NCBI RefSeq assembly: GCF_000166195.2
Contig: NZ_CM001403.1
Coordinates: forward strand, 8,234,877-8,298,876
Reading direction: 5' to 3'
DNA from: Mucilaginibacter paludis DSM 18603
GTDB taxonomy: Bacteria; Bacteroidota; Bacteroidia; Sphingobacteriales; Sphingobacteriaceae
Length of the DNA stretch: 64,000 nucleotides
In this document: positions 36,082 through 43,641 of the stretch, piece by piece
Layout of the letters: every line of letters begins with the position of its first letter
Numbering within the stretch: position 1 is the first letter of the stretch
Program-made: the position numbers and the translations under genes
Notes under the pieces: generated by a model
Database searches by the model: none
Seen by the model: only the letters and a program-made list of their open reading frames with translations
Told to the model about the DNA's origin: nothing

Positions 36082-37455
36082 ATGTCAAAGATCCTGATAA
36101 TAGATGATGAACGGGCAATCAGAAATACACTCCGCGAAATTTTAGAATACGAAGACTACCTGGTTGATGATATAGACAATGGGATTGACGGCCTGGAGCT
36201 GATCCAGAAAAATGACTACGACCTGGTTCTTTGCGATATCAAAATGAATCGGATGGACGGTATGGAAGTACTTTCCGAAGGATTAGCTATCAAACCTGAT
36301 CTTCCTTTTATCATGATATCCGGCCACGGCACCGTGGAAACCGCCGTTGAAGCCAGTAAAAAAGGCGCCTTTGATTTTATCTCGAAACCACCAGATCTGA
36401 ATCGTTTATTGATTACGGTACGTAATGCCCTCGATCGCGGATCGTTGGTAACCGAAACCAAAGTATTAAAACGCAGGGTATCAAAAACCCGCGAAATTTT
36501 AGGCGAATCGCAAGGGATCAGCAAAATTAAAGAAACTATTGACAGAGTTGCCCCTACCGATGCCCGTGTACTGATAACAGGTGCCAACGGTGCCGGTAAG
36601 GAGTTGGTGGCACGCTGGCTTCACGAAAAATCACATCGTAACAACGCGCCGCTGATTGAGGTTAACTGCGCCGCCATACCATCCGAATTGATTGAAAGCG
36701 AATTATTCGGCCACGAAAAAGGGTCGTTTACGTCGGCTATCAAACAACGGATTGGTAAATTTGAATCGGCCAGCGGCGGAACTTTATTTTTGGACGAGAT
36801 TGGCGATATGAGTCAGTCGGCACAAGCCAAAGTATTGCGTGCCTTGCAGGAAAACAAAATTACCCGCGTGGGTGGCGAGAAAGAAATTGATGTTGACGTG
36901 CGCGTGATAGCGGCAACTAACAAAGATTTGCTGAAAGAAATCGAAGCCGGTAATTTCCGGATGGACTTGTACCATCGCCTAAGCGTGATCCTGATCCATG
37001 TTCCGTCATTGGCAGAGCGCAGGGACGATATCGGCTTATTAGCGCAAAGCTTTCTGGAAGAAATTTGCAGCGACTACGGTATGCCGGTAAAACGGATGTC
37101 GGAGCCCGCTCTTGAAGCATTGAGGGCCCTGCCCTGGACCGGTAACATCCGCGAATTGCGTAACATGATTGAGCGTTTAATTATTTTAAGCGATAAAACC
37201 ATTACCGATGGCGATGTAAAGGCCTTTGCTAACCCATCTGCTCCCGTTACGGCCATTGCTGCCGCGGCGCCGCAAACCGATTTCGATCAGTTTAAAAACT
37301 TCCAGGAATACAAGGATTTTGCCGAAAGGGAATACATCAAATTCAAGCTGGAAAAAAACAACTGGAACGTATCAAAAACAGCGGATGATATTGACATTCA
37401 GCGAAGCCACTTATACAGTAAAATTGAAAAATACGGCCTTAAAAGAGGCGAATAA
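36082..37455 (+). CDS. NtrC-family sigma-54-type response regulator with GSFTSA in place of GAFTGA
   Basis: 457 residues. The receiver domain has Asp52 (LCDIKMNRMDG). The AAA+ domain has Walker A GANGAGKE (167-174), Walker B LFLDEIGD (~236-243), arginine region VRVIAATNKD, and a C-terminal Fis-type helix-turn-helix (NWNVSKTADDIDIQRSHLYS). The sigma-54 contact loop reads GSFTSA at 214-219 instead of GAFTGA, keeping Phe-Thr. I recall GSFTSA in Bacteroidota homologues, so it is probably a lineage trait. No histidine kinase is adjacent. It is expected to activate sigma-54 promoters on phosphorylation, but the loop leaves some doubt. Confidence 0.9.
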   Translation: MSKILIIDDERAIRNTLREILEYEDYLVDDIDNGIDGLELIQKNDYDLVLCDIKMNRMDGMEVLSEGLAIKPDLPFIMISGHGTVETAVEASKKGAFDFISKPPDLNRLLITVRNALDRGSLVTETKVLKRRVSKTREILGESQGISKIKETIDRVAPTDARVLITGANGAGKELVARWLHEKSHRNNAPLIEVNCAAIPSELIESELFGHEKGSFTSAIKQRIGKFESASGGTLFLDEIGDMSQSAQAKVLRALQENKITRVGGEKEIDVDVRVIAATNKDLLKEIEAGNFRMDLYHRLSVILIHVPSLAERRDDIGLLAQSFLEEICSDYGMPVKRMSEPALEALRALPWTGNIRELRNMIERLIILSDKTITDGDVKAFANPSAPVTAIAAAAPQTDFDQFKNFQEYKDFAEREYIKFKLEKNNWNVSKTADDIDIQRSHLYSKIEKYGLKRGE

Positions 37456-37460
37456 GTTTA

Positions 37461-37484
37461 AGTAAGGGCCTGCGGGCCCTTACT
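37461..37484 (+). terminator. Hairpin after the NtrC-type gene
   Basis: AGTAAGGGCC / GGCCCTTACT is a perfect 10-bp stem with a TGCG loop, five bases after the stop. The T-run is weak (GCTTTAATT), so termination may be partial. Confidence 0.6.
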
Positions 37485-37538
37485 GCTTTAATTAATACCA
37501 TTGGCTATGGCCTTCCGTAATATTTCAGGATTGTCAGT

Positions 37539-37778
37539 GCAAACGCATTAAAAAATAAGAGGAGGCCCCTACGGAGCCAAAGCAGGTTAAAGGCCTCTAT
37601 CCTATAAACAGGCGACTCCGCTGGAGTCAAAAACAAACCGTTAAGGAGCTCCGGTAGGAGCTTCCTGTTTATAGGGAACAAAAAGAAGAAGTTTTGGCTC
37701 CGTAGGCGCCCCCCCTTTTTTCAGGAGCTTTCCCTTTTTGCGCCAATAAAGTCAAATGAACTTTTTTAATGCGTTTGC
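37539..37778. repeat. 240-bp nested inverted repeat, MITE-like
   Basis: Perfect 17-bp terminal inverted repeats (GCAAACGCATTAAAAAA at 37539-37555, its complement at 37762-37778) enclose a second pair (TACGGAGCCAAA / TTTGGCTCCGTA) and an inner perfect 12-bp pair (CCTATAAACAGG at 37601-37612, CCTGTTTATAGG at 37664-37675). There is no ORF inside. It lies directly upstream of the his promoter. Confidence 0.75.
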
Positions 37779-37801
37779 CTTATCAGGTTTGTAAAATAAT
37801 T

Positions 37802-37830
37802 TTGATTTATCCAATATCTCTCTATATTTG
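37802..37830 (+). promoter_or_regulatory. Promoter of the histidine operon
   Basis: A TTG at 37802-37804 serves as -33 element and TATATTTG at 37823-37830 as -7 box, with 18 bases between. Transcription would start near 37835, about 15 bases before the leader peptide ATG. Confidence 0.65.
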
Positions 37831-37850
37831 CCACAACTTACCTCAAGTAA

Positions 37851-37901
37851 ATGAACGGTTTTAACATACATCAACTGCATCTGCATCATCGTACAAAGTA
37901 A
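37851..37901 (+). CDS. hisL: Histidine-rich leader peptide of the his operon
   Basis: A 16-residue ORF, MNGFNIHQLHLHHRTK, with four histidines (positions 7, 10, 12, 13) in seven codons, lies between the his promoter and hisG. A histidine-rich leader is the sensor of classical his attenuators, where scarcity of charged His-tRNA stalls the ribosome. The sequence is unrelated to the enterobacterial leader, so any similarity is functional. No ribosome-binding site is visible, which is normal in this phylum. Confidence 0.8.
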   Translation: MNGFNIHQLHLHHRTK

Positions 37902-37945
37902 CGATTCGCATATCTGTATGTTTTTATTAACAAACCCGTTCCATC
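37853..37945 (+). promoter_or_regulatory. Putative his attenuator with competing RNA structures
   Basis: Leader bases 37853-37861 (GAACGGTTT) can pair with 37932-37941 (AAACCCGTTC, one bulge), and 37863-37869 (AACATAC) with 37916-37922 (GTATGTT). The loop then contains all four His codons. The same GTATG can instead pair locally with CATA at 37909-37912, followed by TTTTT, as a weak terminator-like hairpin. Ribosome position on the leader would decide between them. The pairing is seen in sequence; its regulatory effect is inference. Confidence 0.6.
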
Positions 37946-37970
37946 TTTTACTATTCTTAATACCAAATTT

Positions 37971-38822
37971 GTGAAAACACTTAAAATAGCGATCCAGAAA
38001 TCGGGCCGCCTGAATGAAAAGTCTGTTGAATTATTAAAAAATTGCGGCTTAAATTTCGAGAACTACAAAAGCTCGCTTATTTCCCCGGTATCCAATTTTC
38101 CTTTAGAAATCCTTTTTCTTCGTGATGATGATATTCCTGAATACGTTCAGGACGGCATTGCCGACCTGGGTATTGTTGGCGAAAACATGATTGAAGAAAC
38201 CGAAGTAGATGTTGATTACCTGCAACGTCTGGGTTTTGGAAAATGCACGTTGAAGATCGCCATCCCGAATAACAGCCCGGTTGAAACCCTGGCAGATCTG
38301 GGTGGTAAAGCCATTGCCACCTCCTACCCCGCCATCCTTGAAAAATTCCTGGTTAAAAACAATATTAAGGCCGATGTAAGGATGATCTCCGGTTCGGTGG
38401 AAATTTCGCCGGGCTTAGGCTTAAGCGATGCCATTTTTGATATTGTTTCCACCGGTGGAACGCTGAAAAGTAACGGATTGAAACCGTTTGCCGATGTGAT
38501 GTCGTCGGAAGCAATCCTGATCGGTAACAAGAACATCGAGAATAAGGACCTGATAGAAGAGTTGATAGCCCGCATCCAATCGGTATTGCGCGCTAAAGAA
38601 ACCAAATATGTAGTACTTAACGTAAGCAAAGCCAATTTGCAACAGGTAATTGATTTGCTTCCCGGCGTAAAAAGCCCTTCGGTGGTGCCTTTGGCCGAAC
38701 CAGATTGGGTTGCAGTACATACCGTTATCCCCGAACGCGATTTTTGGGATAAGATCAGCAAGCTAAAACAAGCCGGAGCCCAGGGCATCGTAGTGATGCC
38801 GATTGAAAAGATCATCGTATAG
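37971..38822 (+). CDS. hisG: ATP phosphoribosyltransferase, long form
   Basis: 283 residues beginning at GTG 37971 (MKTLKIAIQKSGRLNEKSVE). Conserved HisG elements are LRDDDIPEYVQDGIADLGIVG, and the phosphate-binding ISGSVEISPGLGLSDAIFDIVSTGGT-region (residues ~141-165). The C-terminal ~75 residues are the ACT-like regulatory domain that binds histidine in long-form, HisZ-independent enzymes. It catalyses the first, feedback-inhibited step of histidine synthesis. It is first in the operon, and its TAG stop runs into a palindromic element. Confidence 0.97.
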   Translation: MKTLKIAIQKSGRLNEKSVELLKNCGLNFENYKSSLISPVSNFPLEILFLRDDDIPEYVQDGIADLGIVGENMIEETEVDVDYLQRLGFGKCTLKIAIPNNSPVETLADLGGKAIATSYPAILEKFLVKNNIKADVRMISGSVEISPGLGLSDAIFDIVSTGGTLKSNGLKPFADVMSSEAILIGNKNIENKDLIEELIARIQSVLRAKETKYVVLNVSKANLQQVIDLLPGVKSPSVVPLAEPDWVAVHTVIPERDFWDKISKLKQAGAQGIVVMPIEKIIV

Positions 38823-38950
38823 GGCCCCGGCCCCCTGAAGGGGAGGAAGTATGCAAAACGAAACGATATTGATAACTATTGATAAGACATGACAGATATC
38901 AAAAAAGAAACTGAGGACATTAGCTCCCCCTTCAGGGGACTGGGGGGCTC
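38822..38950. repeat. Two-armed palindromic element (R1 family) at hisG-hisD
   Basis: Arms GGCCCCGGCCCCCTGAAGGGG and CCCCCTTCAGGGGactGGGGGGC are inverted copies, each holding CCCCTGAAGGGG. It begins at the last base of hisG and covers the first 20 codons of hisD. Length about 129 bp. Confidence 0.8.
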
Positions 38951-40229
38951 ATTTGCTTACAATGCTTTAACAGCAGCCGAACTTAAAGCATTGGTTCAGC
39001 GCAATGTGGATCCGGCGAACGAGATCAGAAGTGTTGTTGAGGAAGTAATAGCCCAGGTGCGTGAGTATGGCGACCGTGCCCTACTTGATTATGCGCACAA
39101 GTTTGATAAAGTTGACCTGCAAAAGCTTTATTTAGATAAGGAAGAACTGGCCGCCTTAGCCTCTACGCTGTTACCCGAGCAAAAACAAGCTTTGGAAACT
39201 GCCTATCAAAACATCAAAAAATTCCATCAAACACAATTAAAAACCGAAGACAAAGTTGAAACCATGCCCGGCGTTACCTGCTGGCGCGAGTTGCGGCCCA
39301 TTGAGCGTGTAGGTTTATATATCCCCGGCGGAACCGCTGTTTTGCCAAGCACCTTGCTGATGTTAGGTATCCCTGCCCAAATTGCAGGCTGCCACCAGAT
39401 TGTAGTTTGCTCCCCCCCGCAAAAAAGCGGTAAGGTAAATGCTTTTATAGCCTACGTTACCCAATTGCTTGGGATTGAGAAAATTTACCTGGCAGGTGGC
39501 GCCCAGGCTATTGCCGCGATGGCCTACGGTACCGAAACAATTCCATCGGTTGATAAGATATTCGGCCCTGGCAATCAGTTTGTCACCAAGGCTAAAACCA
39601 TCATCCAATCAACCACCACCTGTGCTATTGATATGCCTGCCGGGCCGTCAGAAGTTTTAGTTATTGCTGATGGAACCAGCAACCCAGACTATGTAGCCGC
39701 AGATCTATTGGCGCAGGCCGAGCACGGTACCGACAGTCAATCTATTTTGGTAAGTACATCGCAAAGCATCATCGACCTAACCAATAAGGCGCTTGAAAAG
39801 CAGTTGCCTACGTTACCAAGAGCAGAGATTGCCGGTAACGCGATAGCTAACTCTTATTCTGTTTTGGTGAATGATTTGGATCAGGCCATGCAATTCAGCA
39901 ACCTGTATGCCCCCGAGCATTTAATATTAGCTACCGAAAGCTGGCAGTCGGTTGTCAACCAGATTATTAACGCCGGGTCAGTATTTTTAGGAAACTTAAC
40001 GCCCGAGAGTGTTGGCGATTATGCCTCGGGAACTAACCATACCTTGCCTACCAGCGCTTATGCCAGGGCCTATTCGGGTGTATCGGTTGATTCCTTTGTA
40101 AAAAAGATCACCTTTCAGCATATATCGCCGAAAGGCATACAAAACATTGGGCCTACGGTAGAAATTTTGGCCGAGTTGGAAGGTTTGCATGCGCATAAAA
40201 ATGCGGTAAGTTTGAGAATGGGGAAATAA
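38889..40229 (+). CDS. hisD: Histidinol dehydrogenase with element-derived N-terminus
   Basis: 446 residues. The core begins near residue 21 (SFAYNALTAAELKALVQRN) and has HisD motifs: VGLYIPGGTAVLPSTLLML, IFGPGNQFVTKAK, MPAGPSEVLVIAD, LLAQAEHGTDSQS and SGTNHTLPTSAYARAYSG, with zinc-ligand and catalytic Glu/His residues in the last three. It oxidises histidinol to histidine using two NAD+. Residues 1-20 (MTDIKKETEDISSPFRGLGG) are encoded within an R1 element, so the start codon comes from the insertion. HisH carries the same SSPFRGxGG core. Confidence 0.95.
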   Translation: MTDIKKETEDISSPFRGLGGSFAYNALTAAELKALVQRNVDPANEIRSVVEEVIAQVREYGDRALLDYAHKFDKVDLQKLYLDKEELAALASTLLPEQKQALETAYQNIKKFHQTQLKTEDKVETMPGVTCWRELRPIERVGLYIPGGTAVLPSTLLMLGIPAQIAGCHQIVVCSPPQKSGKVNAFIAYVTQLLGIEKIYLAGGAQAIAAMAYGTETIPSVDKIFGPGNQFVTKAKTIIQSTTTCAIDMPAGPSEVLVIADGTSNPDYVAADLLAQAEHGTDSQSILVSTSQSIIDLTNKALEKQLPTLPRAEIAGNAIANSYSVLVNDLDQAMQFSNLYAPEHLILATESWQSVVNQIINAGSVFLGNLTPESVGDYASGTNHTLPTSAYARAYSGVSVDSFVKKITFQHISPKGIQNIGPTVEILAELEGLHAHKNAVSLRMGK

Positions 40230-40243
40230 AAATCAACAAAATC

Positions 40244-40570
40244 GTCATTGCGAGTATCCGATCCGGCCAGCCGGAAAAAACAGGGATGACATTCGAAACC
40301 TGTAAGATGTTTTTCGCAAAAAAGAAAAGTGCGCAAAGGCCCGACTGCACGCCGGGCCGGGTTTGGCCTGTGGGCGGAAGGATCGGGCAGTCTTGACTTT
40401 TTGGTTACTTTTGTGTCAAGACAAATTGCGTCAGCAATCATTCACACCAAAAACAAACAACAGTGAATAACGTAACAGCCCTTCACGCGGCGATTGAGCG
40501 TGCCGATGCTATAAATTAAGGATACTGATTGTCAGTGTAAAAATAAACATACTGATAATCAACACATTAA
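40244..40570. repeat. ~300-bp repeat (R3 family), copy A
   Basis: Core GTGCGCAAAGGCCCGACTGC followed by the CCGGGCCGGG stretch, GGATCGGGCAGTCTTGACTT, an inverted pair around TGTCAAGACA, and CACGCGGCGATTGAGCGTGC, ending in ACTGATTGTCAG. It shares this order with copies at 42025 and 54236. No ORF of known type lies inside. Confidence 0.75.
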
Positions 40571-40576
40571 CAATGC

Positions 40577-40673
40577 GTCGTTATAAGGAACGAAGCAATC
40601 TTTACGTAAGCCGGTCGAAGATACTAATCGGACCTGTACAACATAGAGATTGCTTCGTTCCTCGCAATGACGC
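40577..40673. repeat. GTCATTGCGAGGAACGAAGC repeat (R2 family), hisD-hisC copy
   Basis: Left arm GGAACGAAGCAATC, right arm GATTGCTTCGTTCCTCGCAA then TGACG, as an inverted pair ~97 bp apart end to end. It directly precedes hisC and can be misread as an N-terminal extension of it. Confidence 0.75.
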
Positions 40674-40689
40674 TCTAAGAAATAACATT

Positions 40690-41742
40690 ATGTTTAGCGT
40701 AAATAACATTCTTCGCAATAATATCAAAAACCTCACACCCTACTCATCAGCACGTGATGAATTTCAGGGGGAGGCCAGTGTTTATTTGGATGCCAACGAA
40801 AATGCCTTCGGCTCTCCTTTGCACGAGCAATATAACCGTTACCCCGATCCTTTACAAATAGCCGTAAAAAAGCGTTTGAGCGAGATTAAGGGCGTACCGG
40901 TACCCAATATATTTTTAGGTAACGGTAGCGACGAGGCTATCGATATCCTATTCCGCAGCTTTTGCAACCCCGGTATTGATAACGTCATCATCGTACCGCC
41001 AACTTATGGCATGTACCAGGTATCGGCCAATATTAATGATGTAGAGGCGCGCAAAGTTAACCTCACGGTTGATTATCAGCTCAATATGGAGGGCATTGCC
41101 GAAGCGATTGACGAGCATACTAAAATGATTTTCATCTGCTCGCCTAATAACCCCACCGGCAACTCCATTAACCGTACCGATGTAGAAACCTTACTGGCAA
41201 ACTTTAACGGTATTGTAGTGGTTGATGAGGCTTATATTAATTACAGCAGGCAAAAAACCTTTATACAGGAGCTTACCGAATATGCTAACCTGGTGGTACT
41301 GCAAACGCTATCTAAAGCCTGGGGCCTGGCAGGTTTGCGTTTGGGTATGGCCTTTGCCAGCGAAGAAATTATTGAGGTGATGAATAAGGTGAAGCCACCG
41401 TATAACATTAATGAAGCCACCCAGCAACTGGTATTGCAAGCCTTGCAGAATGTTGACCAGGTAAACCACTGGATTAAACAAACGCTTTTAGAGCGGGATA
41501 AGCTGGTACTCAGTTTAAAGCGTTTTGATTTTGTGCAGGATATTTACCCATCGGATGCTAACTTTATTTTGGTTAAAACAACTGATGCCAGGGGGATTTA
41601 CAATCATCTGGTAGGCCAGGGTATTATTGTGCGCGACCGCTCTAAGGTAGAATTGTGCGAGGGTTGCTTGAGGATTACCGTTGGCACACCGGAAGAAAAT
41701 GTAACGCTCACAGAAACGCTGGAAACCATGAGTTTGATTTAA
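40690..41742 (+). CDS. hisC: Histidinol-phosphate aminotransferase
   Basis: About 350 residues from ATG 40690 (MFSVNNILRNNIKNLTPYSS). The frame is open 117 bases further upstream, but that part is R2-repeat sequence and unlike any HisC. PLP-enzyme motifs: YLDANENAFGSP, GNGSDEAIDIL, FICSPNNPTGNSI, VVDEAYINY, the Schiff-base lysine in QTLSKAWGLAGLRLG, and substrate arginine in LRITVG. It transfers the amino group from glutamate to imidazoleacetol phosphate. The next ORF begins two bases after its stop. Confidence 0.96.
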   Translation: MFSVNNILRNNIKNLTPYSSARDEFQGEASVYLDANENAFGSPLHEQYNRYPDPLQIAVKKRLSEIKGVPVPNIFLGNGSDEAIDILFRSFCNPGIDNVIIVPPTYGMYQVSANINDVEARKVNLTVDYQLNMEGIAEAIDEHTKMIFICSPNNPTGNSINRTDVETLLANFNGIVVVDEAYINYSRQKTFIQELTEYANLVVLQTLSKAWGLAGLRLGMAFASEEIIEVMNKVKPPYNINEATQQLVLQALQNVDQVNHWIKQTLLERDKLVLSLKRFDFVQDIYPSDANFILVKTTDARGIYNHLVGQGIIVRDRSKVELCEGCLRITVGTPEENVTLTETLETMSLI

Positions 41743-41744
41743 TC

Positions 41745-42020
41745 ATGACGCTTGAATACATCGTAACCGATTTAGAGCGTATCGGTGATGAACTAATTAT
41801 TTTTCAAAAAGATGAGCTATCTATCAATTCAGAAATTGTACTGCTTGAAGCTGAAGATGGCAACACAATAAGAGTAAAAGATGGTGCGAAATACGTGTAT
41901 TTTTTAGAAGTTGGTACAGCTAAAGATTTTATAAGCGATTGGCTTGCAGCTTTACCAAGTAAACCAACCGCTAAGCAAATTGCTTTAAGACTTTTTGAAT
42001 ACGGTGTAAATGATGCTTAG
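41745..42020 (+). CDS. 91-residue hypothetical protein inside the his operon
   Basis: Begins ATG 41745 (MTLEYIVTDLERIGDELIIF), two bases after the hisC stop, so it is expressed with the operon. It is acidic and soluble, with a beta-rich start (INSEIVLLEAEDGNTIRV) and a helical end (AKQIALRLFEYGVNDA). I recognise no domain and know of no his enzyme missing from the set, so a biosynthetic role is not needed. It may be an accessory or a passenger. The R3 repeat begins right after its stop. Confidence 0.7.
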   Translation: MTLEYIVTDLERIGDELIIFQKDELSINSEIVLLEAEDGNTIRVKDGAKYVYFLEVGTAKDFISDWLAALPSKPTAKQIALRLFEYGVNDA

Positions 42021-42024
42021 TTAA

Positions 42025-42325
42025 AATTAACGGACCCTGCCAACCGGGAAAAAAATAAGGATGACGTTTGAACCTTATAGATTAACAAGCGCAGAAGTAA
42101 AAGTGCGCAAAGGGCCCGACTGCACGCCGGGCCGGGAGTTGGCCTGTGGGTGGAAGGATCGGGCAGTCTTGACTTTTTTGGTTCTTTTTGTGTCAAGACA
42201 AAAAGAACAAAGCCCTTCACGCGGCGATTGAGCGTGCCGATGTTCTAAGTTAAAGATACTGATTATCGGAGCAAAAATATACGTGTTGATAATCAGCCAT
42301 TTAAGAAGACGTCACTATAAATATC
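42025..42325. repeat. ~300-bp repeat (R3 family), copy B
   Basis: Same order of blocks as copy A: GTGCGCAAAGGGCCCGACTG, TTGGCCTGTGGGTGGAAGG, GGATCGGGCAGTCTTGACTT, the inverted pair TTCTTTTTGTGTCAAGAC / AAAAAGAACAAAG, CGGCGATTGAGCGTGCCG, ACTGATTATCGG and TTGATAATCAG. Confidence 0.8.
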
Positions 42326-42355
42326 TAAACCCTAAAAATATTACCTTTAACAGGA

Positions 42356-43504
42356 ATGAATAAGCTGAAAAGAATACTTTTTGTTGACCGGGACGGTACA
42401 CTGATTAAAGAACCTGCCGACGAGCAGATCGACTCGTTTGAGAAACTGGAATTTTATCCGGGCGCTTTGCAATACCTGCCTAAAATAGCCGCCGAATTTG
42501 GTTTTGAGCTGGTGATGGTAACTAACCAGGACGGCTTAGGTACGGCAGTTTATCCGGAAGATACCTTTTGGCCGGTACATAATTTTATCTTGAAGACACT
42601 TTCCAACGAAGGAATCAATTTTTCGAATATAGTGATCGACCGTACCTTCGCCAAGGATAATGCTCCTACCCGCAAACCCGGCACAGCGCTGTTAACCCAA
42701 TATTTTGATGAGGAGGTTTACGACCTGAAAAACTCGTACGTGATTGGTGACCGCCTGAACGATGTCATACTGGCTAAAAACCTGGGCGCAAAAGCTTTTT
42801 GGCTAAATAATAACCCGGCCCTGGGTGCAGGCGAATTTGCCGATCAAAAACAGATTGACCTGAAACCCGTAATTGCCCTGGAAACACCGTCGTGGGAGAA
42901 GATCTATGAGTTTTTAAAATTGGGCGAACGCGTTACCGAACATCGCCGCGAAACTAAAGAAACTGATATTTTCATTAAGATTAATTTAGACGGTAAAGGT
43001 GATGCCAAAGTGATGACCGGCCTGCACTTTTTTGATCACATGCTCGACCAGATAGCACGCCACGGCAGCATCGACCTGGAGATTGTTGCCCAGGGCGATC
43101 TGCACATCGATGAGCACCATACTATTGAGGATACCGGCATCGCTTTAGGTGAAGCTTTCGCCACCGTTTTAGGTGATAAACGCGGAATAGAACGGTACGG
43201 ATTTTGCCTGCCTATGGATGATTGCCTTGCCCAGGTAGCCCTTGATTTTGGAGGCCGCAACTGGCTGGTTTGGGATGCCGATTTTAAGCGCGAAAAGATA
43301 GGCGAAATGCCGACCGAAATGTTTTACCATTTCTTTAAATCCTTTTCCGATGCAGCAAAATGTAACCTGAATATCAAAGCGGAAGGCATCAACGAGCATC
43401 ACAAGATTGAAGCTATATTTAAAGCATTTGCCAAAGCCATCAAAATGGCCGTGCGCCGCGATGTAAATAATATGGTTTTACCAAGCACAAAGGGCGTATT
43501 GTAG
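42356..43504 (+). CDS. hisB: Bifunctional histidinol-phosphatase / imidazoleglycerol-phosphate dehydratase
   Basis: 382 residues. The N-terminal HAD phosphatase (1-~170) has the nucleophile motif VDRDGTLIKEP (Asp11, Asp13), VMVTNQDGLG and the late KPGTALL / VIGDRLNDV blocks. The C-terminal dehydratase (~195-382) has metal-binding HFFDHMLDQIARHG, DLHIDEHHTIEDTGIALGEA and NEHHKIEAIFKAFAKAI. It carries out the sixth and eighth steps of histidine synthesis. The fusion is common in Bacteroidota and gamma-proteobacteria. Its stop runs into an R1 element. Confidence 0.97.
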   Translation: MNKLKRILFVDRDGTLIKEPADEQIDSFEKLEFYPGALQYLPKIAAEFGFELVMVTNQDGLGTAVYPEDTFWPVHNFILKTLSNEGINFSNIVIDRTFAKDNAPTRKPGTALLTQYFDEEVYDLKNSYVIGDRLNDVILAKNLGAKAFWLNNNPALGAGEFADQKQIDLKPVIALETPSWEKIYEFLKLGERVTEHRRETKETDIFIKINLDGKGDAKVMTGLHFFDHMLDQIARHGSIDLEIVAQGDLHIDEHHTIEDTGIALGEAFATVLGDKRGIERYGFCLPMDDCLAQVALDFGGRNWLVWDADFKREKIGEMPTEMFYHFFKSFSDAAKCNLNIKAEGINEHHKIEAIFKAFAKAIKMAVRRDVNNMVLPSTKGVL

Positions 43505-43641
43505 AGGCCCCCCGGCCCCCTGAAGGGGGAGGAATTAGTTAGAGTTTGATTTGAGAATTTGATTTTTGAGTATAGAAATGGATAATAATATCAACCAGGA
43601 TATTGAGGACAATAGCTCCCCCTTCAGGGGGCGGGGGGGGC
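43505..43641. repeat. Two-armed palindromic element (R1 family) at hisB-hisH
   Basis: Arms GGCCCCCTGAAGGGGGAGG and CTCCCCCTTCAGGGGGCGGG are inverted copies; total about 137 bp. It begins at the last base of hisB and encodes the first ~21 residues of HisH. Confidence 0.8.

Noticed and set aside
37539..37778. CRISPR array
   Set aside because: The repeats here and at R1-R3 are inverted and unevenly spaced with no unique spacers of equal length, and no cas genes are present.
40115..40441. 108-codon minus-strand frame within R3 copy A
   Set aside because: Equivalent frames in copies B and C are not conserved in length or sequence, so the repeat appears non-coding.
40573..40689. 39-codon N-terminal extension of hisC
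   Set aside because: It lies within the R2 repeat, and HisC proteins begin at the motif right after ATG 40690 (NNILRNNIKNLTPYSS); the extension is open by chance.
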